A stretch of DNA of 64,000 nucleotides, taken from contig CM036624.1 in NCBI GenBank assembly GCA_020746105.1, positions 24,202,084 to 24,266,083 of the forward strand, in the 5' to 3' direction. Positions 1 to 11,600 of this stretch are shown piece after piece. A program made the position numbers and the translations under genes. Within the stretch, counting starts at the first letter, position 1; every line of letters starts with the position of its first letter. The notes beneath the pieces are model-generated. The model saw nothing but the letters and a program-made list of their open reading frames with translations, did not search any database and had not been told where the DNA came from. This stretch comes from Trogon surrucura. Taxonomy: Eukaryota > Chordata > Aves > Trogoniformes > Trogonidae.

Positions 1-529
1 CTACGTGAAATACAACGAGGGCTGATGTGCCCATCTGTCACCAAACCTGACAGCGAGAGGGTGTTAATAAGCCTCAGAATCGGGGTCAACCTAAGCCGGT
101 CATCATTAGATTGGCAGATGTGACAGACAGTTGATGGGAAAAATGACAGAAAGATGGCTCTGCTGCGATGAAGCCTCCCGTCTGCAGCACCAGCAGCGCA
201 GGGAATTGGGACGCCCCGGCTTTCAACACCAACCGCACTCTCAACACGACCTCCCGCCGCACAGAACTGAGCACAGGCTCTCTCTGAGCACCCCAAGTTT
301 TGGTCACGGCTGTTAAGATCAGCCCGGTGTTCAGCGTGACGAGCCAGCTGACAGGGATGCAGTGCACGGTGTGAGAGCCCGCTGGCTTGCACAGGGCTTG
401 CTGGCAGAGCTGGAGCAGTTCAGAATGGAAAGCCACCCTGTCCTGGTCTCTCCAAAGGCTGTGGAGGTGCTCGCTACAAGGTCAAGTCCTCCGTGCTCAG
501 CCCACAGGATGGCAGAACAAATCTGACTA
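1..529. other. Unassigned sequence left of the CR1
   Basis: No exon, RNA gene or known repeat recognised. A minus-strand open frame covers 86-436 but has no recognisable domain. The final RNF220 exon (GAKKLCPQC...) was looked for here and not found. Confidence 0.5.
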
Positions 530-2244
530 AACCGATCAAATACATTGCTGACAAAACTAACACTAGAGGCAATGTAGGCCCTCTGTTGAATGAGGTGGGT
601 GCCCTGGAGACAGAGGACAGAAAGAAGGCAGAGTTGCTGAATGCCTTCTTTGCCTCTGTCTACACTGTTGGAGACCGTCCTCAGGAGCCTCAGTCCCCTA
701 AGGTCCCAGAGGAAGTCATGACAAAGGAGGAGTCTGCCCTGATTGATGAGGAGTGGGTTAAGGATCAGTTTGAACACTTGGACATTCATAAATCCATGGG
801 CCCTGATGGGATGCACCCACGGGTGCTGAGGGAGCTGGCGGGAGTCATTGCTAGGCCACTCTCCATCATCTTTGGTAAGTCGTGGGTAACAGGTGAGGTG
901 CCTGAAGACTGGAGGAAAGCGAATGTCACTCCAGTCTATAAGAAGGGCAGGAAGGATGACCCGAGTAACTACAGACCGGTCAGCCTCACCTCCATCCCTG
1001 GAAAGGTGATGGAACATCTTATCCTTGACACTGTCTCTAGGCATATCAAGGATAAGAAGGTTATTAGGGGCAGTCAGCATGGCTTTGCCAAGGGGAAGTC
1101 ATGTTTGACCAACCTGATAGCCTTTTACGAAGACATAACTAGGTGGATGGATGGTGGCCATGCAGTGGACGTGGTCTACCTGGACATCAGCAAGGCCTTT
1201 GACACCGTCTCCCACAGCATCCTCATAGGTAAACTGAGGAAGTGTGGTCTGGATGACCAAGTAGTGAGGTGGGTCGAGAACTGGTTGAAGGGAAGAAGCC
1301 AGAGGGTTGTGGTCAATGGGGCCGAGTCTGGCTGGATGCCTGTGTCTAGTGGGGTCCCTCAGGGGTCAGTGCTTGGGCCGGTGCTGTTTAATATATTCAT
1401 CAACGATCTGGATGAGGGATTAGAGAATGTTGTCAGCAAGTTTGCTGATGATACGAAGTTGGGGGGAGTGGTTGACACACCAGAAGGCTGTGCAGCCATT
1501 CAGAGAGACCTGGACAGGCTGGAGGGCTGGGCGGGGAGAAATCTGATGAAGTTTAATAAGGGCAAGTGTAGAGTTTTGCACTTGGGAAAAAATAACCCCA
1601 TGTGCCAATATAGGTTGGGGACTGCCCTGCTGGAGAGCAGTGCAGGGGAAAGGGACCTGGGGGTTCTAGTGGACAGCAGGATGACCATGAGCCAGCAGTG
1701 TGCCCTCGTGGCCAAGAAGGCCAATGGCATCCTGGGGTGTATTAGAAGGGGAGTAGCAAGTAGGTCAAGAGAGGTCCTCCTGCCCCTCTACTCTGCCCTG
1801 GTGAGGCCGCATCTGGAATATTGTGTCCAGTTCTGGGCCCCTCAGTTCAAGAAGGACAGGGAGCTGCTTGAGAGAGTCCAGCGTAGAGCCACAAAGATGG
1901 TGAAGGGAGTGGAGCATCTCCCTTATGAGGAAAGGCTGAAGGAGCTGGATCTCTTTAGCTTGGAGAAGAGGAGGCTGAGGGGTGACCTCATCAATGTTTA
2001 TAAATATGTCAAGGGGGAATGTCAGGAGGATGGAGCCAGGCTCTTTTCAGCGGCGTCCACTGACAGGACAAGGGGCAATGGGTGGAAGCTGGAACACAGG
2101 AGGTTCCAGAAAAATATGAGGAAAAACTTTTTCACTGTGAGGGTGACTGAGCACTGGAACAGGCTGCCTAGGGAGGTTGTGGAATCTCCATCTCTTGAGA
2201 CATTCAAAACCCGCCTGGACGCGTTCCTGTGCGCTCTAGTGTAG
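493..2244 (+). CDS. CR1 ORF2 fragment: reverse transcriptase and C-terminal region, open frame
   Basis: 583 codons with no stop or frameshift; the first Met codon probably lies in host DNA and is not the native start. Reverse transcriptase signatures in order: [42 protein letters not shown] (catalytic Asp at residue 231), [20 protein letters not shown] (about residues 285-304), and FADDTKLGG (residues 317-325, catalytic Asp pair 319-320). The C-terminal thumb and connector [13 protein letters not shown] and [11 protein letters not shown] are typical of CR1. The endonuclease is absent, so the copy cannot be autonomous. The undamaged frame over 1.75 kb suggests a fairly young insertion. Confidence 0.92.
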   Translation: MLSPQDGRTNLTKPIKYIADKTNTRGNVGPLLNEVGALETEDRKKAELLNAFFASVYTVGDRPQEPQSPKVPEEVMTKEESALIDEEWVKDQFEHLDIHKSMGPDGMHPRVLRELAGVIARPLSIIFGKSWVTGEVPEDWRKANVTPVYKKGRKDDPSNYRPVSLTSIPGKVMEHLILDTVSRHIKDKKVIRGSQHGFAKGKSCLTNLIAFYEDITRWMDGGHAVDVVYLDISKAFDTVSHSILIGKLRKCGLDDQVVRWVENWLKGRSQRVVVNGAESGWMPVSSGVPQGSVLGPVLFNIFINDLDEGLENVVSKFADDTKLGGVVDTPEGCAAIQRDLDRLEGWAGRNLMKFNKGKCRVLHLGKNNPMCQYRLGTALLESSAGERDLGVLVDSRMTMSQQCALVAKKANGILGCIRRGVASRSREVLLPLYSALVRPHLEYCVQFWAPQFKKDRELLERVQRRATKMVKGVEHLPYEERLKELDLFSLEKRRLRGDLINVYKYVKGECQEDGARLFSAASTDRTRGNGWKLEHRRFQKNMRKNFFTVRVTEHWNRLPREVVESPSLETFKTRLDAFLCALV

Positions 2245-2342
2245 GTGATCCTGCTCTGGCAGGGGGGTTGGACTAGATGATCTTTGAGGTCCCTTCCAAC
2301 CTTTAACATTCTGTGATTCTGTGATTCTGTGATTCTGTGATC
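530..2342 (+). mobile_element. CR1 LINE, 5'-truncated, with 3' octamer tail
   Basis: The element holds the C-terminal part of CR1 ORF2, a short 3' UTR (TAG at 2242-2244) and a terminal ATTCTGTG octamer array at about 2311-2342. Similarity to CR1 begins near [16 protein letters not shown], about 530; the exact 5' junction is uncertain within roughly 500-540. The endonuclease domain is missing, the usual result of incomplete reverse transcription. No target-site duplication is obvious, as is usual for CR1. It lies left of the last RNF220 exon found, so probably in the gene's last intron. Confidence 0.93.
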
Positions 2343-2878
2343 GCAGCTTGGCTCCTCTCTTCCGCGGCAACGCAAGGCCCAGGTATGCAATTCCTTCACA
2401 CAGCAGGGAAAGGGAATATGGGTGGATTCATCCTGCCAAACCCCAGGATCTCTGTCCTGGAGATTTGCTTTCTGCACCACTTTTCTGAAGATGTTAGGAG
2501 GATCCCCTCTCTCCACCTAACCAAGGCTGAGAGCTGCACATGGGCAGCCACGGCCAAGCTTTTGACCATGCCAGAAGCCACATAGGTTGACCTAATTTTC
2601 TGCAAAAGCTACGTGACCCAACTGTGGATTCATCTAGGGCAGTGGTAGATGTTGCTTCACCTGCATGCAGGAAGGGCAGCTCATCTTGAGCTCTGAAGCC
2701 CGGCTACCCTGGAAGGAACGACGGTGTCGCAGAGACCTTCAGCAGCCTGACCTGAACGCAGCACAGGCTGACTGCACGTGGCACGCCAGGCCCAGGTCTC
2801 CGGGTCTCTCGAGTACTTATGCTTGGTATTAAACAGTTCAAGCAAAAATAATGACTTTGGAACCTTGGGGAAGCCTTT

Positions 2879-2899
2879 TTCTTTTTTTTTTTTTTTTTA
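2879..2899. repeat. Poly(T) tract
   Basis: A T run interrupted once by C. A similar run occurs at 3232-3247. No attached SINE body was recognised. Confidence 0.7.
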
Positions 2900-3340
2900 A
2901 ATGAAACTGTCATCCTCTGCACACATCAGCATGTGTGTTAAACTCAGAACTAAGTCCTGACTTTTTCTTTTTAGATTGAAATTGCTTAGAACCTCGTTCT
3001 TTACATCTGACTTTTTGGCGTAGGTGTACGACATTTACTGGCACTAACATTTAAGCTCTCCTCTCTTGCAGAGAGGCACATAAGCTTGTACACACACACA
3101 CGCTGGCACTGGCACAATGAAAAAGCATTTGCTCCCCCACTGCTCACCTGCCAGCTGGGGTTACTAAACTTTTCCCTTGAAATAAAAATGCTGTGGAATA
3201 ATAAGTCCCACCTGTCGGCCATTTCTTTCTTTCTTTTTTTTTTTTCCAGGTCCTTCTGCTCCTTTCATCATAGCTTCATGGAAAAGCCTTGATGTGTTAT
3301 AGCTGCGTGTGCTAGAGTAAAGGCCACCTCAGCTTTTCCA

Positions 3341-3370
3341 TTATAAACCCCAGTTTTGAGGGGTTTATAA
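3341..3370. repeat. Perfect 11-bp inverted repeat (hairpin)
   Basis: ttataaacccc at 3341-3351 and ggggtttataa at 3360-3370 are perfect reverse complements around an 8-nt loop. No gene end is near enough to assign a role. Confidence 0.8.
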
Positions 3371-6300
3371 AACTCTGCTGCACGAAGTTTGCTCCAGGGC
3401 TGTTACAAAGCAAAGAAAAGGGGCTGGAACCAGGATGGAGTTTATTTTTTCTCCTCCTTTCTTAATTAAAATTTGGCAAGTGATTGATCCACAATACAGG
3501 CTAATCACTTGGGGTAGTAGTTTGAAAAATACATTAACGAGAGCTGAGATGTTGAGAAGTCGTTAGGGCTCACATGGTGCCAGGAAGGATTGGAGTATTT
3601 TGTCTTAAAGTTGCCTCTTAAAAAAAAAAAAAAAAGCACATGACGTCTGCTATAAATTGGCTAAAGCAAGAAAACTCAAAAGGAAGGATTTAGGCACTTC
3701 CTGCTGTCCTGTGGGTCTAAAAAATGGGCAATTTCCAAGCAGAATATGCTACTAGGCAAGACAGAAAAGACACAAGCACAGAGCAACTTTGCCCAGCACA
3801 GTGCCACTATCAATCCTGGGCTCAAAGCCTGCCTGTTCTACAGGAAGAACCAAAGCAGAGAGATGACAGAAGGGACCCAAACAGAGAGCCACCTTCTGCC
3901 AGGAGAGGAACTGAACTCCAAGATCCAACTCTCAACAAAGAGAACAGCCCCTTCTCCCACTCACACCTCCACACGAAGGGGCAGCTTCTTTGCAGCAAAT
4001 GCTAATTCCCAGAGAAGCAGCCGTTCACCGCTGCCGCTGTGGGCTGCCTCCAGTCGTCAGCTAATGGGGTTAAAGCAATCAGGAGACTGACCTTTTTCAC
4101 AAAAGCCTCCTCAAAGGGACGAGCTCAGCCCCGCAGGTTGTTGGGAGGCCAAAGCTGAAATACGTTAATAAATAACTGCACAACTTCATGGCAGACAGGA
4201 ACATCATGAAGGGTCAAGCACAGCATCCTCTACGCAGCTGCTGACTCAGGAGGTCCTTGTGTCGCTGGAAGCATGAGGGAATCACTCAGAAGGATCGCTC
4301 TGTATCTGCACTGTTTCTTACAAAAATTCTCCACGGGACATACTGTATTATAGCCCAGAAAAAGCTACGAGGCTAAGAATGTAATAGTGTAATCTACCAA
4401 AGATATAAATGTGTCAACTATCAATGGATCCCCTGGATGCATATTCTGTTGTGAAGAAGGCTTTTTAGAAGCACTTTTTTTCCTGCTCCTTCAGTTGTCA
4501 TTTTCAAGTAAGCCCAAGACAGGCAAACACATAGGAAATGATGGATCTGGCTGCCCAGGCGATGTGGGAAACTCAACAAACTGCATCTGGTCAAATAAAG
4601 CTGCCCTCTTTCAGGCCCTGCATGCCTGCACCCACCAACAGCTCCATCACTGGCCAACGACAGCCTGACTTAGCTTTTAATTCCATCTTATACTTCATAA
4701 GAAAAAGGATACCTGGGTTTGGGAGACGACAGAACTGCAGCTCAGGGGGATGAAAAGAACTCACCAACCCACTCTCCTAGCAAGCCCACCTCAACCTGAG
4801 TAACTGCTGGCAGACATGCATCAAACCTGTTCGTCCAAACCTCCAAGGATGGAAGCTCCAGACCTCCCCAGCAAAGCACTGCAGCAGGTTGCCAACCTCT
4901 ACTTTCAGAGCACTCTTCCCAGGAGAAGCAAAATGTGAATCTCACCCACTAGAAGCTGTAGTGTTCCCCTCGGTTAAGGAGGAAGGATAGAGAAGGGGCA
5001 GACAAACCTCTTCCAGAGGTAGATCCACCCCCCATCACGCACCGATTCGGGGCCGCGGTCCGGATGGACACCGACTGCAAGGATGGTCGACATTCAAGGA
5101 AAGGAACCCCACCTGCTGCAAGACCACTTCCTCTCCTGCCTTTGAAGAACCTGCAAGTGTTGTCAGCGGCTTCCAAATGAGATCCTAGGGAAGTCACTCC
5201 AGGTTTGTGTCCTGGTTTCTGCACACCCTGAAGATATCAACAAGCTCTCTGCATGCAGGATGGATGGATGAAAAATGTCACTGTCTTGGGTGCTCCAGAC
5301 AACCACCATGTAGTGAGGAGCAAGCTCATCAGCAATACAAAACCAGCTGACAAAACAGGTAGTATGATTTCCTGGGAACCCAGGCACAATCACATGGCAC
5401 CGAGCAACACTTTCTTGATCCCTCTCTCCTTTCCTGTTGTGCCTACAACCACAGAGCTGCCTGCAGAGCATGCAGCGTACAGCACACCTGTAGCCTCTGG
5501 CCTGGGACCACAGCCCTCGGGCAGAGTGGTTCTGCTCACAGAGCAAGTATCAGGAGAGAAAACCACTCAATTCCTGATTCCTGATGCTGGGTGAAGGGAT
5601 GGTTCCTCCCTTTCTCTAAGGCCACCTAATCAACGAGGACCATCTAACCAAGCAGCATCTATTGGCACTAAGGCACTGGCTAAGTCAGCAAGCACCATGA
5701 TCTTGGTTCTCTTAAGCCAGCTCCAGGGTCCCTTTCTGCAACCCCAGCCCTTCCTTCATGTTAATCTGACTCAGCAAAAGGAGAGACAGAGACAGAGTCT
5801 GCTCCAGTGAACATTTCATCGCCAGAATTCAGAGTCAGTTTGATGCACTGAGCTCCAGTACAACAGGACCTAAGCTAGAAAGCCCAGTAACCATTTGCAG
5901 AGTTGGTGGTTAAAAACGTCTCCCCCTCTCCGTTAGCAACTGAACAGTTGCAACCTCGAGTTGGACATCAAGAGGCAAAAGTCCAAAAGTTGTATTTTCA
6001 GAAAACCTAAACACTAAAAATCCAATCCTCATCAGTGCCCTGGGCACCACTCCAGTCAGAGGATACCAGAGACACAGAGATCATTGTAGCATCATATCCT
6101 AGAAAATATTTAAATCTTAAACCTTTTTAAAACCACTTCCTCTCCTCTGGCCCATAGACAGATGTGAGCATCACATTTCACTCCATCTTCAATATCCAGC
6201 AGAAGTTTAGAAGTGCTCCCAGGCACCCTAAACCTTCAGTTCCAGGGTCTTGTTCAATCCACGGTCCTCCCTCTCAGACACACTCACGTTCTAATTTAAT

Positions 6301-8614
6301 ATTAGATCTCGGCTGGGCATATAAACACAGGCGCGCAAGGGAGAGAACTTTTCACCAGCAGGGATGGCAGATCTCCAGAATGTTCAAAAGGGGCCGGAAG
6401 CCTGACAAACCCACCCGCCTCAACTCCTGTTAACTTCAACAAATTGTTTATTGCACAACAGAAGAAAAATGCTGCCCCTCTCCCCGAGCCAAGTCTTTCC
6501 ATGTGTGCTGCACGAGCAGGCTCCCTCCTCCCGACCCCGCCGGGGAGCCAGCTTTATACCCAGGGAAAGGTAACAGCACCGATTATTACACACACTATCC
6601 CACAGCTCCTCGCTTGTTAAAAAAAAACAAGAGTCTCTTTTGTGCCCGAAATAAAAGGAGATACCTTAATTAGAACAATGCAGGTTGGTGAGCATTAAAC
6701 ACTGAGCCCAGCTGCTGTATGCCATTAAATTCATAAAAAAGGAGGGGGGAAGGAGGGCAGTCTTAACGAGATTACACACATTGACTTTGATCAAGACACA
6801 AAAGCACCAAGGCGTTCCAGGGTTTTTATTGCTGTCTTCGGGCTACATTTTAATGGTTACATTAGAAACATACGAACACAGGCTGGGAGATTTTTTTTGA
6901 GACGGGACAAGCAGTGCAAGCACGCCTTGTGAAAAGGCCTGGTTTAATAAATTGGGGGCTGCAGGGAGAGGCTAGGGCTGGGGAACACATGAGTAGCCAC
7001 TTATTAATTGCTTCCCCTATGCAAGTGCCAAGTCCTAACACAACGTCTTGCTGGACTGTTCCCATCCCGTCTGCCTGGTCGGCAGAAGAGCCTCGTGTGG
7101 ACAGCACACAGCGAGCCTGAACCCTCCCTGGCAGCCTGAACCCCCGCTTCCTCACGGATACCTAGAGGAGATGGCTCCCCCTCTGAAAGGGTGTAAATGC
7201 TAAACCCTGAGCAGCTGGAGTGGGGCTTCCCCTTTCTGGTGACCACTGTGCACATGAAAAAAAAGGGGCCTGACTGAATTTGAATTAAGTTGTTGCTGAG
7301 CCCAAGAACGGCCTCAAATTGGTGCTACAGATTTAGAAGGTAACTTGAAGCTGCTGGGAAGAGCAGAGGACACAGACTTCAGAGTCAAGAAAACGGAAAA
7401 GAAATTAGCATTTTGTCCTCTGCTTGTAAGTGCCGCTCAAGGACCAGATTACTCTTCAACTTCGCAGAGGTGGCAGAGCACACATTCATCCCAACACCTC
7501 AAAGCTACATACCCACATATGTGTCTTTTATAACATGCTGCTAAAATGTTTACAAAAGCTTGTATAATCTAAGTAGTGACGGGTGTAGCTGAAGAGCTAT
7601 AAAATACAGCCCAGGGGATAGCCAAGTTATTGAGTTGCTATTAGTACTCAAGCCCACAGGCACTTCACCATCCTGGTAACTTTTCTTGGACAAGACTTTT
7701 AAAAGGCAGGATTTAAAGGAGCATGATCAGCCTAACCGTAATTCCAAGCACACAACGTGTTCTATAAAGCAGATTTTGTAATGCCTTACAGAAACAGTTT
7801 TTAGGAGTGGCATTCCCTTACATTTTTTGCAACTCAACACCGTATCATCTTGCTAACAGGAGAACTAGAAAACACAACTGACTGTTTTCCACATCCCAAT
7901 CAGAGGAAAATGAAAGCCTGAAAATCAGCTGCACAGGGGACATTAAAGGGCGATTATAAAGCCTACAGCTTTAACACAGGAAAGGAAAACACTTTATTTA
8001 ATAACACCTTAAATTTTAACCTGATGTCCTTTAGTACATGTATAAATTACTACTGCACTGGGTCACCTATTCAGCGTTCAAGGGGGTCCCCAATCATCCA
8101 AACAGAACGGCAAAGGCTTGAAAACGGCACAGTGCTATTTCAAATAATCTGAAAAATATAGATTTATATTCATCAAAGCTCCCTTCCATATCCTCTATCC
8201 TGAAGATGATTCCCTTTGCTTCAGGGGAATATTAGGTTTCTCACGATCTACCCATTCCACGAAATCTCAGTGGATTTGGCCTCCATTCTCACAGCTTCCC
8301 CTCTCTGCATGGATGCCCCACAGGAAATTACTGCAAGGCAAGGTTGTCCCCGGCACAGAGCTCTGACACGCGCAATGGCTGTCCCCACAGCAGCAGAGGA
8401 GAAAGCACTTTGGTTGTGATGACTCACACGAAACTCACCCAGGTCAAAGCTGGAGCAGGGTGTTAAACGGCAAAGCTTGGGAAGGTTGCATGCATGGCAC
8501 TCAGATTGTTTAAAATAAAGCAAAAAGCACCTTTCCCTGCGGTGATTTAAGATAAAGTTATCCCAGAAAAGAGGAAAAAGTCTATAAGTCAACAAGAGTA
8601 GCCAAGAGCCTCAC

Positions 8615-8689
8615 CAGAGTCCGCAGCCAGCATTCTTCACAGTGCACATGCCAGCACTGAATGGAAGTCAGGGGCATTGTGTAGGAGTC
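8615..8689 (-). CDS. RNF220: RNF220 coding exon (RING core)
   Basis: 75 bp, 25 codons, DSYTMPLTSIQCWHVHCEEC and WLRTL. The acceptor is cctcag|GAC and the donor ACTCTG|gtgagg, both phase 0. It carries C-x-H-x2-C-x2-C (C530, H532, C535, C538 in human numbering), the middle four RING ligands, and the Trp after the sixth ligand that RINGs use for E2 contact. The final CPxC pair must come from a further exon that was not found to the left. Confidence 0.97.
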
Positions 8690-11600
8690 CTGAGGAGAAG
8701 AAGCAACAGGTTATTTGCACAGCAGGGATCTACTGACTCTTCGCTCCCAACCCCATCACAACGCCTTTCGTTGTGTGTAACATTGTCTCGTGTTTTGTAT
8801 TAAAAAAAAAAAAAAAGATAAGCTTGTGCAATATGCAAGTTTGTACTTTTTTAAGTGTTTGTGTAGTAGAGGCAGAAAGTCTCCTGCAGTCCATTTTTTC
8901 GGCTTCCCAGAACTTCTGTTGGAAGTCCATAATCCACTCAAGTTGTGACCTGGCTCAGCACAATTATCACAAGGGCATCTGAAGTTCTTGTGACAACCTG
9001 CCATTATTCTCTCACCAGAAAGGTCATCAGATCATACAAAAACCAGCAGCAGGATAAGATTAACCCTTATCACAACTCTTAGCTCTGCAGGAACAGCTTA
9101 ACTACATCCCAAGAAAGCTGCTGTTATTCCAGTAGACGTGCCTTCTCTTAGAGTATTTTCTATCGTTGCTGATGAGCCTCTGGAAATCAGCAGCAAGCTG
9201 ACAGGATGAGGGACGGGGACTGCACTCACACACCTAACAAGTTGTGAGCCGGGCAGGAGCGCACCATGCATCAAGATGAAGTTGCAGAGGGAGCCCTCCT
9301 CCAAGCAGAATTTTCTCCTGCTATGAGCAGGACAAAAACCCCACAGCAGATGCAAAGCTTTGCAGGCTCAGACCATCAGAGGGAGCTGCCGCCCTTCTTT
9401 AAGAAGGCCACAGCATCGCCACAGCAGGACACGGACAACTTTTAAATGCTCGGGCAACATTGCTGCTCCCAAACCACACGGTGGGTCTCAGGTCACAGAT
9501 TCAGCTCTCTCCTAGGTACATAAACCTGCACATGCAGAAAGGGGGTGCTGGCATCTGGGAGTCTTCTTTAGGAACGCTGAAAGTCTCCCTGGGTTGGGGC
9601 TTTCTTGTCCCGATACGTATGGACAGCTACAAACGCCAGCGGAACAATGTAATGCATGCAGAAATTTCAATTGCTAAAAAGACCTAGCACCCTCATCTGG
9701 AAGGCTAATTGGTGTACAGGGACAAAGATGAGTTCCCCCACTGTACCCAAAACAGAAGAAAAGCTTCTCCCCTCCTCAGCAAAGATACCAAGACATTTCT
9801 GATTCATTACCACAAGTGGAGTGCTACTCACCATGCAAATGAGACATTTATAGCGGTCCCCACGGGAAAGCTGCCTTTCTAACTCACGGACACGAGCCTT
9901 TAACGCTTCAAATGTTGTCACTGCAGAGTCTTCTGTAATTCTGCAAGAGACGATAGAGAGTGAGCACCACTGAGCAAGCAAGATTGTTAAGAGTTTGGGG
10001 GAAAAACAGTCTCACAACAGCTTTCGCGCAGGAAATGGCAACATTTAAGTTAAAACATCCAACTTGGGGTGAAGAAGAATTCCTGAAAAGCCCAGTGTGA
10101 ATTCTTTGAGGTGTCCTACTAGATATTTCCAAACACACCATGACAGAACACAGCGAGGCTAGATCTGAGAGCTTTATACAGATATACAGAGCAAGTTTCT
10201 GCAAGATATGGACATTTAAAGAACAGAGTTGTTGTGGTTATCTTTTTTTTTTTTTCCCTGTCTCTTTTCTTGTCTCACTTAAGAGATTCCTGAGACCCAA
10301 ACTCTTTGCACAAAGTTCTGTACATTGCTCTAAAGCTGGTGAGGTAACTTTCTGTGGGCAGTAGGAGCCATCCTCCACCTTAGAAAATGGTTGTTGTGAA
10401 ACATGAAATCAGCACATTACACAGGATCAGCACAATGCTTTCAGATTAAAGACATTCTCAGCTTTTTTAGGTTCTGATATTGAAAAAAAAAGAAACCAAA
10501 AACAAATGGACACTGTGCCACTGTGCCAACATGGAGGCTATAAAAGCAGCTTTACAATCTCTGCTTTTCCATCTCCTAGGGTCATTTTTGATGGGCAGCA
10601 TTATCTCTTTTGCCACGGAGGCGCTGTGCTGAGGGCAGGCAAGTGTATTTTCACGGTTCTGCAAGGCTGGTGAAAAGAGCAACTTGCCAACCTAAAAGCA
10701 AGGGCAGACAGCAACGCTTAGAGCAAATGAGATGCAGGGAGCATTCTAGACAAGGAGGTGTCACTCCAGCACGCTGCAAAATCTGATTTCTACACAGTGC
10801 AGACATAGGGAGGGGCCCTCAAGCATTCCCCAGAACAGGTTTAGAGTATTGGGCTGACATTAAGGCTTTCACTCTTGCAAAAAAATAAAACAAACTGACA
10901 ATTTTCATGTTACGTCAGTGAAATTTTAGGCTTGTCCAAGCAGACTCCAGCTCAGAAGAACTTGAAGAGTACCTCACCAACAGAAGCTGCATCATTAACA
11001 ACATAATCCACAGTGGCACCTACACATTCTACCTTTTTAGAGGAGAATTCATCAACAGGTGGCTAAACACGGGTCTAGTGGAATTACAACCAATAAAGTG
11101 AGCTGCAATCTCAGCACTCCCACTACACACACTCCCACTACACACACACACACTCTTGCTCCTTTGCTCATTAGTCACTTGTCGCGTGCACCCAGGAGGG
11201 ACCAGAGGCATCTCCCATGAGGTCATCCTGACGGCTTTTCCCAAGGCTCTGGAAACGGAACTAGTCAGAAAGATCCTGACTGACTTTTCTAATTATGACA
11301 TTTCAGAAGAAATCAGAGCTGCAGGAGTGCATATGGTGAAGTACCAGTGTTATAAAGCTCCTTCAACGTCACCCCTACCTTTGTACAGATCGGACGCTCT
11401 CTGCATGAGCTAACCAAGGAGAGATTTTGATCTGAAGAAGATTCATTGCAAACGACAGTTACTAGGAAATGGCAACAATTTTAAAACTGAAAAAAATGTA
11501 AAGAAACACACGTGTCCCATGACAGCCTAGTGGGTGAGGACTGCCTGGGGACATGGAAACTGTGGATTCGAGTCCTGGCATCAATAAATAGTCTCTGGAG

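Larger units (their letters stand above)
2343..8614 (-). other. Presumed part of the last RNF220 intron
   Basis: After the donor of the RING-core exon, 6.3 kb up to the CR1 hold no recognisable exon. Only T-runs (2879-2899, 3232-3247), an A-run near 3620, a short CA run near 3091 and the hairpin at 3341-3370 were noted. A CPQCN-encoding exon on the minus strand was looked for and not seen. Confidence 0.6.

Noticed and set aside
331-1080. Minus-strand 249-codon open frame
   Set aside because: It lies antisense to the CR1 reverse transcriptase frame over most of its length and has no recognisable domain; a shadow of the retroelement.
2701-2922. Minus-strand PGDL-like peptide near 2795 considered as the RNF220 C-terminus
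   Set aside because: Flanking residues do not match LRRIYL or CPQC in any frame, and there is no proper acceptor.
8801-8816. A-run considered as a processed pseudogene or SINE tail
   Set aside because: No body sequence, target duplication or gene similarity next to it.
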